Assembly: GCA_002633025.1 (NCBI GenBank)
Contig: NMRB01001222.1
Coordinates: 131,158 to 195,157, forward strand
From: Notospermus geniculatus
Lineage: Eukaryota > Nemertea > Pilidiophora > Heteronemertea > Lineidae
DNA: 64,000 nt
Direction of reading: 5' to 3'
Of this stretch, positions 34,879-46,509 are shown one piece after another. Numbering within the stretch: the stretch's first letter is position 1; each line of letters opens with the position of its first letter. The position numbers were made by a program, and so were the translations under genes. The notes under the pieces are model-generated. The model searched no databases and was not told the origin of the DNA. It worked only from the letters and a program-made list of their open reading frames with translations.

Positions 34879-35024
34879 TGCTATGGCAAGGAATTTGAGG
34901 TGGGAAGAATTAAATACATGTAATGCTTGTGAAAAAAATACCCATCCAATCTATAATCAACCGGTTTTGGGGAAGGGCAGGCAAAATAGAGCAGATTGTA
35001 ATTGAAAAACTGTATCAATCAAAT

Positions 35025-35318
35025 TAAAGTTAAAAAAAGTTAAAGTTTGGGTCTACAGTCTGATTTCAACAATGGTAGAATGTCATCCGACTTCACACTT
35101 TAACCCCGATCTATCCTGAAACCTTTCAGAAGAATTACTCGAAGGGACTGCTCATTCAGTGTTACAATCTGAGCTTTTCCGACCAGTACCCATCTGGTGA
35201 AGAGGTCCAGTAAGGCAAAGAGATTAGCCCAAGCAAAGTCACGCGCCACAGTGAGATTCGAACCCGCGACCCTCTGACTGCTAGTCAGAGACCCGAACCA
35301 CTACACCACTTTAGCTCC
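35025..35318 (-). mobile_element. SINE family C, uninterrupted copy
   Basis: The head begins at 35318 on the minus strand (GTAGTGGTTCGGG, B box GGGTTCGAATC) and the tail is AACTTTAACTTT-like at 35025. This is the reference for the split copy at 23037-23665. Confidence 0.85.
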
Positions 35319-35658
35319 CCGGAGTTGAGTTATTCATGCAAATGGCGACTCAAGACTGCGCCATCTCAAGTTCAACAACTAGGGATCAATAGTGAACCTG
35401 AAGATTGAAATTGTCCTACCTACAAGCAAACACGATTTGTTTGTTCGTGGCTCTACGATGTTTACATGCATTCATGTTTGTGGAATCTCTCCCCTGGGGT
35501 AAGATATACAAGATCGATCAAGAGGGAATTGATCAAAACTATAAAGTGGAGAAAGACGGATGTAAATAATCTTTCCTTCAGATCATATCTAAGGGGAACG
35601 GCGAATGTGGTCTTAAGCTGGCTGCACACAAATTCATGTATTTGTATCTGTGTTAGAT

Positions 35659-36032
35659 TTTTCCGTCAGGGCCGAAGCCATAGCATTATTGGCCCTGGTA
35701 AGTACGGAAGAGGTCAATCTCAAGCTACTCATGTTCTTCATTTGATTAAATAACCGAAGTCGTCCTCCAGAAATTTTGCGAATTTTCGACCCCTACAGGC
35801 TGGCACTTTCAAGTCGAGCTACCAGAAGTATAAACAATGTTCCTCACTTGGATGAGGTCTTTTACTTGCCCTTGCAAAGACAGAAGGTACATTATATTAG
35901 GCACCACGGCTTACTGTCCCATGCGACGGACGTGAAGAGCCGGGAATGAAGTCCCTTATAGCATGGGCTGGATTCGAACCCGGGACCTGCCGTTTGCTGA
36001 GTGGACGTGATAACCACTCGGCTAAGGGCTCG
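35659..36032 (-). mobile_element. SINE family A, copy 3, with a 92-bp insert
   Basis: The body (35659-35744) and head (35837-36032, B box GGGTTCGAATCC) are separated by 35745-35836. The joint repeats 14 bases of SINE sequence, ATGTTCTTCATTTG and ATGTTCCTCACTTG (12 of 14 equal), as expected for a target duplication. Confidence 0.85.
35745..35836 (-). mobile_element. Short retroelement-like fragment in SINE A
   Basis: Read on the minus strand it carries GGGGTCGAAAATTCGCAAAA, as do 55665-55800 and 62625-62765. A 14-bp duplicated target is typical of LINE-machinery insertion (established knowledge), so I infer that this repeat is a 5'-truncated retroelement. Confidence 0.6.
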
Positions 36033-36057
36033 AGGTTCTCAGTGCAGTTATCCCTAT

Positions 36058-36142
36058 GATGTTTTTTCACTGGTGGTTTTTGCTGATTTTGGAGAAATAA
36101 GTAGGCCTATACCCTCGAAACATTTCTGGCAGAAACCCGCCC
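36058..36142. mobile_element. hAT-like MITE fragment (28782 family)
   Basis: GGTTTTTGCTGATTTTGGAG and TTCTGGCAGAAACCC match the right half of 28782-28924. The left half is missing. Confidence 0.7.
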
Positions 36143-37112
36143 TGCACCATGAATTAGGCAGTATAGCAACACTTCAGAAATGGTTGTACGGAAGAACAGA
36201 GCTTATCTACATTCATCAAACACTGACTCCGATCATAACATGCCAAAAGGTGATCTACAGTTTGTAGACAGACACTTCATCATCACAAAGAGTCTCACAA
36301 TAAAACGAGAAATAACATTTAATGTTTAAACACAAATCCTGATAGACTACTTCAGCAATTTCCTAACCCAGATGGGAGTTAGTATGCGTCGAACGACCAT
36401 GGCCACAAATATGCATAATCGTCTCAGTGGGAAGCACTATTTTGCCTCTTCAAGCATCATCAACTTCTCAGACACGGGACAGGCTTTCAGTCTGAAGAAA
36501 CTGCTCAGAATTTCCCCAAATTGAAGCACTGCAGAGATCGGCAGGAAGACAAGAGACCACCTGATGTAGAGTAGAGTAGAGGTGTAGACTGCTATGTGTG
36601 CAATTTTCGGCAGCCACACAACTTTGTCTTACTGACATTTTGCTGATAGGCAAAAACTGGATGAGTAAGGTGTCATTGCTCGTGTAGAGTGTTGCAAAGG
36701 CAAAGGGTTAATCCCCTGGTGGCTTAGTGAGTGATCTATATGATCAGTGATTATCTTATGTATCAAAGGAAGAATGCCATCTTCCACCCAACCTACAAGC
36801 ACAGATACTGCTAACAAGAATTACGTAGCAGCAGGGATATGATCTTACGTTCCAGAGAGAGAGAAAAGTAGTATTAGATGTCAGGGTGCTTGGCGCAGTG
36901 GACACACTGGCACATGATATCATCAGAGCAAACTCGGAGGTGGTTGGTTTACCAGTCTGACCAAGAGTGTGAGATCAGGAGGGATATTCTCTTCGACATA
37001 GCGACAGATTAACTTCAGGCATTTTAGGGTGCAGGACTCCTCGAGAATTAGTCACCTAACATTGGTGATTGGTGATAACATTGGTCACCTAATTAACATC
37101 GGGTTCGGAGAT
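36143..37112. other. No firm feature
   Basis: A small inverted repeat of GGTCACCTAA lies at about 37048-37092. No exon is supported. Confidence 0.4.
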
Positions 37113-37320
37113 TGGACTACTCGCAGGGTGCTGAGGGACGCCTCGTTTGGGTCAATGAACCATCTTTTTCTGAAGATAGGGATTTGGCCTAGTGGTTACG
37201 CGTGCTGCCCCTGAGTGCTGGCGATTAATGCCTTATGCGAGGGTCCGTGGGTTCGAGTCCAGTAGGCAGCTATGTCTTTCACCTTAGAAACCAGTTGTTA
37301 TTTCATGACCTAACATTGTT
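37113..37320 (+). mobile_element. tRNA-derived SINE (family D), copy 1
   Basis: TGGCCTAGTGGTTACGCG (A box, near 37195) and GGGTTCGAGTCC (B box, 37249-37260) with a long variable arm as in Leu/Ser tRNAs. The preceding 75 bp (GCAGGGTGCTGAGGGACGCC) are also conserved in 42547-42753, so the repeat unit begins before the tRNA-like part. Confidence 0.8.
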
Positions 37321-38252
37321 GATAGAGTCATTAATTCGAGGGCAAGGGGGTGGTAAACTGAACACAACCATCGGGCCCAAAAATAAACCAGCTTTGACTA
37401 GAACGAAGGCACCAGGAAGAGCAACCTGAAGATTGGCCAGACTGATCAGAAACTTTGATAACTACAGTGAACATATATTGTGTTCGTCGTATCATTATTT
37501 TGTTGCTGCTAGCACTATAGTAGCATTGCTTGGCACTCTTGGTGCTGTTGGAATGTACAGAAATTAACCGGTACGAAATGCAATAGACATTTCCAACAAA
37601 GATGGCAGTCCACCAGTTCTCACCATAATGACATCAGGGTTCAAGCCGGCCATGGGGCACAAAATTTTAAGCAAAATAATAGTCTGCGTTTGGTAGTGGT
37701 ATATCATGCTTGGACAATGAATGGCCATGATGTCATGGGGGAGAACTAGTACGCCACCATCATTTTTGGAAAGGTCCAGACCCTTGTTGAAGTCAACCAA
37801 CTTTTTAACACGAGGAAACATTTCTTGCTGCCAATGTCAATTGCTGCTGCAATGAGCAACATGATGGGAGGTCAATGTAACAACAAATTTGACCCATAAC
37901 ATTTGCATGGTTACATGCTGAAAATCATTTATGTTTTCACTGAATTCTTCACTGTGGGAAATAACTTCTCAAAGCGCTTGCTACAGTGACAAAGCATCAA
38001 GTAATCCCTTCACCTTCTAAAGCTTATCAAGTAATAAAACTTAAAACCTTGTCACTGCATGGTGTTGATATCTTGACAAATCCTTGTATAGCATTTTTCA
38101 TTTCTTCATATACGTGTAAGTTGATTCTAATGCATTGCACGGATTAGTTAAGATCGACTTAAATGTCATAACTGGGTGGCAGCTGTGCACCGTCGATGGT
38201 ACAGCCATTTTGGAATGATCATGCATGGGTATACATGTACTTGCGCACAAAA
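37321..38252. other. No feature seen
   Basis: No supported exon or repeat. Confidence 0.4.
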
Positions 38253-38410
38253 TAGCTGTACTTACACAACAAACGAAGTCCGGACTTCTCCTGCTGGCAC
38301 TACAAAAAAGGTGGGTGTAGGTAAGCCCAGCTCTGCGAGGTCCAGACTTCCTAAGCCCGGATAACATGAGTGGGTCTAGATGAAGTCCGGACTTCTACTT
38401 CAGGTGTAAG
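38253..38410. mobile_element. Inverted-repeat element with GAAGTCCGGACTTCT
   Basis: CTTACAC at the left and GTGTAAG at the right, each next to GAAGTCCGGACTTCT, itself a palindrome. Further CCCGGACTTCT copies occur to 38610, so the full element may be larger. Confidence 0.6.
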
Positions 38411-38829
38411 TGCAATTATCTTAGTTCAAGACCTGGCGACAGATGGTGCTGTGATAATTACATGTGTTATTGCATTGGGTGACCCGCGGATGTGACCTTC
38501 TAATTCACCTGTGATGGGTTTCGTATTAATTGGATTTGTAGTGCAAGTGCTCTGTTGGAGAAACCCGGACTTCTGCCGGTCCGGACCTAAAAAATAAACC
38601 CGGACTTCTCTTTCTAGTTTACAAGTACGGCTAATAACACACACAATCACAGGGAAAATTGAATCACTGAATGTATCGGACGTTATTATATAAGTACCTG
38701 CCGGAATGATGAGGTTATTGTTTTGTTGTCAATGTGATTTCCCATTAAAACGGCATCATGACGCAGCATTCAGCGTCATACCAATTACCGGGGACATGAT
38801 ACTGAATGGTTAAATGCATTGAACAAATG

Positions 38830-39026
38830 TGACCCTCCACCACCAAACCAGTCGGAAGTCGCTCTGAGGTTGGCAGGTTGGGACCAAATTATCTGTCAAT
38901 TTCAGTATTGTCTGTCTATTGTGAAATCTGAGTGATTCTATTTCTTTCGTTATCTCCTGGTGTTATCTCGGTACGTTTAGGCTCATTTTCCGTGTGACTT
39001 CCGACTGGTTTTGTGGTGGAGGGTCA
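38830..39026. mobile_element. 197-bp CAAATG-target MITE, copy 2
   Basis: TGACCCTCCACCAC at the left and GTGGTGGAGGGTCA at the right, with CAAATG on both sides (38824-38829, 39027-39032). The ends differ from copies 1 and 3 but length and interior agree (ATTGTCTGYCYATTGTGAAA). Confidence 0.9.
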
Positions 39027-39038
39027 CAAATGGAACTG

Positions 39039-39079
39039 ATTGCCTGTCATTGTAATCAATGATTACAATGACAGGCAAT
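39039..39079. repeat. Perfect 20-bp palindrome with a 1-base spacer
   Basis: ATTGCCTGTCATTGTAATCA is followed by one A and then its exact inverse. It lies between two MITEs and may be a very short element. Confidence 0.9.
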
Positions 39080-39089
39080 GATTCATAAT

Positions 39090-39576
39090 GGCTGTATTCA
39101 TAAAAGCTAACAAATGCTTTTACGTCACGTTTTTTGTACATTTGCATTGGACCTCGCTTTGCAAATCTTACATGTCTTAAGTGAAAGCATTTGCTCAATC
39201 TCGTACCCAGAGTTCAATGCCACATTAAACTCTGGAAAGGGCTAGACCGGTACTACTTTTCTACAGTGCAAATGCGTTGTTGGTGGCGGATGAATTTCTG
39301 ACCGTTGCACAGCGAATTGCGCAGGGATTCGAAAGAGTTCGTTCTTTTTTCCACAATAAAACATCGAATACCCAACGGAATGTTAAAATAGTAGTAATTT
39401 TACAAATACTGGAATAAATTCTAATTTTTGGTATGATTATTTTATCAAATAATTTGTAAAATCGACGAGCACAAGAATCTTGTGCTGGGTTCCAGCCCTT
39501 TTCAGAGGTCTTAGCCAAGGAACGATGGTGGCGACCTCTTCAGATTGGCATTTGCTAACTTTTATGAATACCAGCC
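39090..39576. mobile_element. Inverted-repeat MITE, AAT target duplication
   Basis: GGCTGTATTCATAAAAGCTA at the left is matched in inverse by AACTTTTATGAATACCAGCC at the right, with AAT directly outside both ends. The 3-bp duplication suits PIF/Harbinger (inference). Confidence 0.8.
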
Positions 39577-40440
39577 AATGTCTTTGAGGACAGTACTGCT
39601 TCTGCATTAAGTAGCACAAAATATGACTGGTATATACATGTAAGTACATTTGGGGGTAAAATGCATGTGGTGCACAGTCAAAAAGTGAAGCAAGCTTATC
39701 AGAAGTCACTTTTGGATATATGGCGGATGGATGCAGTGTATGACACATCCATCCATTTTGTGAGTAGGCATACTATACTTCAAGCAACATGTACCTTTCA
39801 TGACATCCATAATGCTTCACCCCATAAATATCACACCCCTCATATATTTATGTTCACATGCTTCCACGTCACTTCATAAATCGACTAAATGCACAAAACA
39901 TGCCATTTTTTCATAGGTCATCATCAATATTCACGGCATATGTGACAACTGATCTGAAAAAGTTCGCAAAAAGCTTCAAATTTTTTGGTGAATTCTACCC
40001 GGAGGATTTACGAACGCCACAACTTTCCATTAAGCAACATGGATAATTTGACTGGATTTTTATCGGCAGAAAATTTATTATGTCGGTTACGTAGTAAATA
40101 AGCGGATAATTCCCAGGAGGCGATAATTATGACGAGAAACCACGAAACAATGTTATTATATCATGTGGAGATAATCATGGATGAAAGTTTTCTAATGATG
40201 TTCAACATGCAAATTTAGCGATTCAATTCAGTTAACTTGGACCAGTAAATTAGTTCAGCACTTTGCATCCGTTAAAAAAGATATGTTGGGATTTATGCGT
40301 TAAACTCACACTCACCACCATGGCTCCCATGGAGGACTGGCACTTTGTTGAAAATCCTTTTTTTCTAGCCATTTGACGTGAAACAAATAAATGCAAACTT
40401 TCGCCCATCTCCCATACAGTACTGACCAAAACCTGGAGGT
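39577..40440. other. No feature seen
   Basis: No supported exon or repeat. Confidence 0.4.
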
Positions 40441-40728
40441 TTAACCCTTTCGTTACATGAGACTCGGTCACCGGGTCATCCAAACCCCCACGAAATTTAT
40501 GTGGGACCCGGTCACCGGGTCCTGTATAATGGAAGGTTTAAGTTAGAACAGATTTTAGGGGTAAAACAGTTTCGAAAATATGGGCCTCCGTAAGCTGGTG
40601 ACAAATACATGCCAGTAACGAAAGTAACGCCTTATGCGAGGGTCCGTGGGTTCGATTCTGGTAGGAAGCAATGTCTTTCATCTTAGAAACCCGATTCCTA
40701 TTTCATATTCCAGTAACGAAAGGGTTAA
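40441..40728. mobile_element. TTAA-flanked piggyBac-like MITE carrying a SINE D piece
   Basis: TTAACCCTTTCGTTAC and GTAACGAAAGGGTTAA are exact inverses. GGTCACCGGGTC occurs twice near the left end. 40630-40706 matches SINE D (GGGTTCGATTCTGG). Part of the same arrangement recurs at 42424-42530. Confidence 0.85.
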
Positions 40729-41975
40729 TGAAATTCTGAGCAAATGGATAGACTTAGAATAACAATGAGACATTGCACCAGAAAACATCACCAAAATTCA
40801 GGCGAGTATGGAACATGTCCAGGACATCTCCAAATGACATACAGCAACTCTCAGTCTCGGACAATGTCGGAGGTGTCCTTAAAAGAGAGGTTACACTGCA
40901 AATAAATTCTGTAGTGGAGCAGACAATTTCAAAATCCCTTCTCGAATACATGTCGAAAGGAAGGCTGCACCAACTGAACCAAAGAGGGACCAAAACACAC
41001 ATTTGTTGCACTTGGCATGGATAGCTACATTCATAGTAATCTAAAACCGATCAATATTTGGATGAATTTTAGACGAGAACCGTTGAGAAGTATTGAAATT
41101 CAACACACGAGAAGATCACAAATTTCCAATAAAGTAGACGAAAGAAATCACGTGGAAGTAAAGACTACAATATTGGCCAGGAAAATATTCTATGGTGCAT
41201 GGGGTAAGAAACATGGCAGATCTGCAAAAACTAGAACTTCAAACCTTTTTGGAGGATTGAGCACAAAATCCACGAAGTTTGGGCATGCTTTAAGAATCTT
41301 TCCTCAAAATTGGCCATCTGATGTGTTTTGACAGCCGCCTAAGAGAATTTGACAGCACCTCCTTCAGCGGCCTTGAGCAATTTGAAATGGTCCACGAGAC
41401 AACTGATTGAATAATGAGGAATTGATGAATGACACTGACACACACACACAGCCAGTTACTTCGTGTATTGTCTCCAGTATCCAGAATTTCGATAATCCAA
41501 GCGAAACGAATTCGAATAGTTAACTATACTGGTAACAATTAGCGCAAACACAATCACAATGAAACAAGCAACGGAGCGTGGGTGTCATCCCAGAATGCCA
41601 TGCGATCTGCTCTCCGGCAACCACCTGCGAGCAATGGGTCTCTGACACATTATCAGGTACCTATACTTCAGAGTCAAACGACTTTGGAATCTACCATTAC
41701 ACTCGCGAGGGGTGCCACCAAGAAGACAACCAGGCTGCCGATCACCAATCAATAGATTTGGGATATCATATCCTGAAACGCTGACGACATGTAGGCCTAT
41801 ACCAAATCTGACCTCGAACTATGAGGCCATCACATCTTCAAGACAGACAACAATTCAAGTCGATAGAAACGTCATTTAGTTCAATTCTTTATTGATTTCT
41901 TCCAAACCTTGAGATCACCATGCCACATTCTGACGAAAGGCGCTCTTCAACCCCCGAGTTTCCTTGTGCAAGTTG
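40729..41975. other. No firm feature
   Basis: Open frames at 40773-41024 and 41017-41331 have no domain or splice support. Confidence 0.35.
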
Positions 41976-42190
41976 CGGGCACGTGTCCAGGATTTCCAAC
42001 AGAGGGGGGTCTAGGAAAGCTGAGAGGGGTGTCCCCCTCACATTGGAAATTTTGTAAAATCTGAAACCGAAGACACCATTTCCCAGCATTTCAGCCAACA
42101 TCTACTTGCCTCTCTCCCTTTTATTTACCGTATGTAAAAAAATCTATGGTGTGCGCAAGCAGGGGGTCCGGACCCCTGGACACACCCCTG
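41976..42190. mobile_element. hAT-like MITE, 5-bp target duplication AGTTG
   Basis: CGGGCACGTGTCCAGGATTT at the left and CCCCTGGACACACCCCTG at the right, flanked by AGTTG (41971-41975, 42191-42195). GAGGGGGGTCTAGG near the left is typical of this group here. Confidence 0.75.
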
Positions 42191-42423
42191 AGTTGGCTTT
42201 ATCAGCTGTAGCAAACTATGGGCAGTCGTATGTGTCACTGGTCAAGGAGCAGCCGAAAGGACAGTGGTGAATTGCCAATCGAGAGCCAACTTGCGGAAGA
42301 AAACTATCGTGTGGAGGCAAGCGCCTTCTGGATGTTCCGTGGACAAATTGAAAGTCGTGTCATCACCTAGGAGAACAAGACCTGGGAAAAGCTGTTGGAC
42401 AGGTGTTTCAAGCTCCACTTAAC

Positions 42424-42753
42424 AGTTTAACCCTCTATTTGTATGTTGAGAATATGAAATAGAAATCGGGTTTCTAAGGTGAAAGACATTGCTTCCTACC
42501 AGAATCGATCCCACGGACCCTCATATTTGTACGTTGAAGTGCTAAATGAAATAATAACAGGTTTCTAAGGTGTAAGACATAGCTTCCTGCCGGACTCCAT
42601 AACCCACGGTCCCTTGCATAAGGCATCAATCGCCAGCACTCAAAGGCAGCATGCCTTAACCACCAGGCCAAATCCCCATCTTCACTAAAAAGATGTTTCA
42701 ATGATGTTAAACGAGGCGTCCCTCAGCACCCTGCGAGTAGATGTCCAAAGCGG
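42424..42753 (-). mobile_element. SINE family D, fragment plus full copy
   Basis: 42463-42530 repeats the fragment nested in the 40441 element. 42547-42753 is a full minus-strand copy (A box complement CCACCAGGCC) that includes the conserved upstream GGCGTCCCTCAGCACCCTGC. Confidence 0.8.
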
Positions 42754-43870
42754 GTAACAGCACAGAATGTATAATTGTGGCTTCCCATTAATCACCAAAA
42801 TCGCAACTATTATGGCATGTGTGTACACTCGAGGCTCTGTCTGACGTCAGCATGATTCACCGAAAGCATGTGCAGGTTGAACAAATGACCATGGCCGTGT
42901 TGAGAGCAAGATTTGAATGGCTTTGTCCAGTGGAGAGCATCACTTCACTGGCAGTCCTTTGAAAATGGGCAAATTTCCTTCGGGTCAGTGACATGTGCAA
43001 GAGATGGAGCTTTTGTGTAGACCTTGGCCGACCACATAGAACGTCCAATAGTGCTACCAGCGCCTATTGGCAGTTGTTATAACGCATTTTGCCATTACCG
43101 TAACTAAACCGCCGTATGCACCAAAAGCACTGTTGGACTTTCTGTGCGGTCGGCCCTGGACGGTACAGGAAGAAGGCATTGAATCCAGCCGATTTCAAAT
43201 GTACACGACTTTATCTGCTGCCTACAACTGAAGCATTTCCAAATACAGTTCACAAGTCGCAACTTGAAGCTGGCACATGGAAATTTGAGCGGTCATCCCT
43301 CCGAGCAGTAGGCCTATCTGAAAGCGAAACTTATGCGTGCTGCCTCATGTCCGCCAAGTTTTAAGTCTGCGACGCAGTTCATAATCTCAGAGACATGAAT
43401 TTGTATATGTCAGTACGTGGGCAGCTGACTTAAGACGCATGCAATGTATGTTGGTTTTTTCAAGAGAGTCATCCAACTACACGCACACCTACATTGTACT
43501 TGTAACTCTACCAAATGGTACCTACTGAGTTTTTACAAATCATCAGCTTATCAAAAGAGCATATTGACCTATACAATAAATTTTTGTATCGGTTTTTGTG
43601 ACTGACTGGAACATGACATTCGACACATGAACAGGGCATTGATTTATTGTAAAACGTTCAGCACGGAAAGTGCCCACACCGATGATTCCCACAGTCACTT
43701 TCATGTTCAATAGTTTGGAAATACCATCAAATCGCAAATGATCACAACATGCTTGTTCGACGCAGGGACATACTCAGCCATGGAGGCTGACTTCAGAAGC
43801 TCCTTTCATTCTGAACCAAAGATATACTTCACCACACACAGAGATCTGCCCACGTACAGCGGGAATCATG
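42754..43870. other. No feature seen
   Basis: No supported exon or repeat. Confidence 0.4.
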
Positions 43871-44172
43871 AAGCGTAGCGTACTGGAGACAACTAGTCGC
43901 CACTGAGCTACCTGGCGACTGGGAGGATCTAGCTGGAACTGGAGGCGACTGATCAGTCGCCAGAAATGGTCAACATACCCACCCTTGCGACTCGTTGGAA
44001 CTGAGATTTTGCCAGTCGCCGCGAGTTGCACATGTTCAACTTTCTAGCAAATAGTTGTACCAGTTTTGTTCAGTCGCTGTGATGTACGCTGGCTTGCGAC
44101 TGATCAGCACCAGTTTTCTAACAAAACCGAGTCTCATCGAGTCCCAACGCCCCGGACTTACCAAAGTTGCTG
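43871..44172. mobile_element. MITE family F, long form without insert
   Basis: GAGCTACCTGGCGACTGGGA spans the site that is interrupted in 25043-26166. The left end is shortened (GCGTAGCGTACTGG). Confidence 0.85.
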
Positions 44173-44177
44173 CCAGT

Positions 44178-44253
44178 CTGAGTGTCTATGACAGGGCAAG
44201 TAAAAGACCGTGCGCAGGTGGATTGTAGCCTGTGATCTCGAGGCATAGTTGAG
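44178..44253 (+). mobile_element. SINE family B, tail fragment
   Basis: GAGTGTCTATGACAGGGCAA and GTAAAAGACC match the bodies at 19995 and 45011. Confidence 0.7.
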
Positions 44254-44558
44254 CAGGGTTTCCGCCAGAGGGGAGAATGGGGAGAATTCCATCCCCAAGA
44301 AAATTATTTGGGGATAAATCCATCCCCAAATTTTTCAGAAAGAATGGATTTTTTTTTTAAATCTTGTCTTTTTTCTTTTCAAAACATCATATTATTATAC
44401 CATCATGTTATCTTGCAGTCCATGTACAATGTTTTGTGAAAAAAATCCAAATAAAAAAATCCCCCCAAAAAAACTTTCAAAATTTTTTTTTTTTGAAATT
44501 TTTTTTTTTGAAATTTTTTTGGTCCATCCCCCAATTTGTTTTTCTAGCGGAAACCCTG
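44254..44558. mobile_element. hAT-like MITE, 5-bp target duplication TTGAG
   Basis: CAGGGTTTCCGCCAGAGG at the left and CTAGCGGAAACCCTG at the right, with TTGAG on both sides. The interior has poly-T and ATCCCC repeats. Confidence 0.9.
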
Positions 44559-45010
44559 TTGAGGTAGACTAAGGCGGCAGAGCAGACAGTGCAGTCGTCT
44601 GAGCTTCAGTCATAGTAGGGATAGAAGATGGGCAGGCAAGTGTACCGGTGGAAAGATGATCCGATGACCAACAGCACTAACATCATTCTCAGCTCAAACA
44701 CGACTTTCATTTGCAGATATGACTGCCCATATCATTTTTATATCCCATCTGACGGAGACACGAACAATAAAATTCTCATGTTACAGGCCAGCAACCAGTA
44801 CTACTGGTGCTCAATCATTAATCTACCAGTCAAAAACACTCTGTTCTTGCAAGCTTGGTCTTGTCATTGGGTGCTCATAATCCCTTTCCAAGTAGTCTGC
44901 AAACAGTCCACCCAATATGAGTGTCATTTCTTATAATGTTACATGGCATACCTCAATACCAAGAAGAATGTTAGGTAAGGTAGCCTGAAAAGTGTCTCCT
45001 CTTTTTCCGA
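44559..45010. other. No firm feature
   Basis: A plus-strand open frame at 44628-44936 follows GGCAGGCAAG. No domain is recognised. Confidence 0.35.
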
Positions 45011-45240
45011 GCCCTGTGGTCAAGTGGTTTGGGCAGTTGACTACCAACTGTGCAATGGGTTGGCGCGAGTTTGACTCTGGGGGAAGCCATACATAAGTTT
45101 CGAAATATTGAGGGTCCATTGGATGGGACTGAAAGCTGGTCTCTTGTGCTCGAGTGTCTATGCCACGCAAGTAAAGACCACACGCAGGTGAACTGAAGCG
45201 TGTCGTGGACTCCATACTTCGGGCAAAAGCCCAAGAGGGT
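45011..45240 (+). mobile_element. SINE family B, copy 2
   Basis: TGGTCAAGTGG (A box) is intact; the B box is worn (AGTTTGACTCT). The body shares GAGTGTCTATGCCACGCAAG with the other copies. Confidence 0.8.
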
Positions 45241-45286
45241 TTGATGCTGTGTAATGATGATGAACATATGCTTGGCATTGTAACAT

Positions 45287-45577
45287 ACAGTATGTTGCAC
45301 AATTGACCTCCCTTTAACCGCATACCTTCCGCGAACGTCACACAGAATGTACGCTTCATTTCATTGCGTATGGTACAGGGGCATCACGTGTCTCTTCTGC
45401 GTGACGTCCGCGCACCGCAGGTGAATGACGTTACGTCTTCACTGTGTGGCTTCCATGACGGCGTGCGATGTCTGTGGAAGATGCGAGGATGGTATGCGCA
45501 TGACGCTGCATGTGGTACGCATGTGGTACACAGATGGTGCGTGGCACGGAAGGGAGGTCAATTGTGCAACGTACTGC
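45287..45577. mobile_element. TA-flanked palindromic MITE (T1), copy 4
   Basis: CAGTATGTTGCACAATTGAC at the left and GTCAATTGTGCAACGTACTG at the right. TA precedes; the right flank is CA. Confidence 0.9.
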
Positions 45578-45676
45578 AGCAGTGGAACTTCTCTTTACAC
45601 CTGTAGAGACACCTCTGCTTGGAGGACACTCTTCTATTAAGTCCAATTGTAAGTTGATCATTTCTATGTTCCTTCC

Positions 45677-45824
45677 TTAAAGCGGACTATTCGTGCCGAG
45701 TCAACGATTCCATAGAACAGTTTCCGTAGCGGCCGCCGCAATGCATTTACCAGTTGTTACGAATAAAACGGGTTGTTTTATTATTTTTGGTTCACTTTGG
45801 ACAGACGCGAACAATCCGTTTTAA
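45677..45824. mobile_element. TTAA-flanked MITE (family T3), copy 1
   Basis: TTAAAGCGGACTATTCG at the left and CGAACAATCCGTTTTAA at the right. It contains GCGGCCGCCGCAATGCATTT. The inverted copy is at 53213-53367. Confidence 0.9.
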
Positions 45825-45952
45825 TGAGGACAAGTCTAAATCAAGGACAACATTCGTCAGTCCCAAATGTGTCCTTTGTAGAGAGGTCCCATTGTACTTA
45901 CAAATGGCAATAGTTCCACGTAATATAGATCTTGCAACAAGTTCACCTGCCA

Positions 45953-46509
45953 CAGTACACTCCTTTCGCAGTGTCTTCTCACTCATACCTATCGTTCATA
46001 GACACTGCTTACAATAGCCCGATCCCCGCCGATTTACCGCATGGTGGCAGCACTAGTCAGCGGCCAAATAGCACGGGAAACAGCGCCGGCGTTGCTCCCA
46101 GCTTCGGCTTGTTTAACAAGATCAATCACTACAAACAGAATAATCTCGTATAGAGGGCCGTTATCCACTTCTTTAGCGATGTTTCAAAACAAAAAAGGCA
46201 CGAGCTAAACACTGAAAAGTGCAAAGGGACACTGCATACTGGACACGGCGGGGGCCAGCCATTGCTGTTGTTGTAGACTAGTCGTGCTACGTCATAATGC
46301 AACTGTCCCATATAAAATGCTTTCCGACGAGTGACCAGTCTGCCGTGGTTGTCAAGGACGCTGACAGTGAACCAATCAGAAAATGTTTCATGTATTTCGT
46401 TAGTTACGCAAACGCCCTCTAGTGGTAAATCGGCGGGGATCGGGCTATTGTAAGCAGTGTCTATGAACGATAGGTATGAGTGAGAAGACACTGCGAAAGG
46501 AGTGTACTG
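45953..46509. mobile_element. Young MITE with two identical 86-bp arms
   Basis: CAGTACACTCCTTTCGCAGT begins an 86-bp arm (45953-46038) that is exactly repeated in inverse at 46424-46509. Flanking direct repeats read as GCCAC if the element starts one base later, or CCA if it starts at CAG. The 385-bp middle has no transposase. Confidence 0.9.

Noticed and set aside
45932-46491. Two proteins sharing a Ser/Tyr-rich segment on opposite strands
   Set aside because: The shared peptide is the translation of the identical 86-bp transposon arms.
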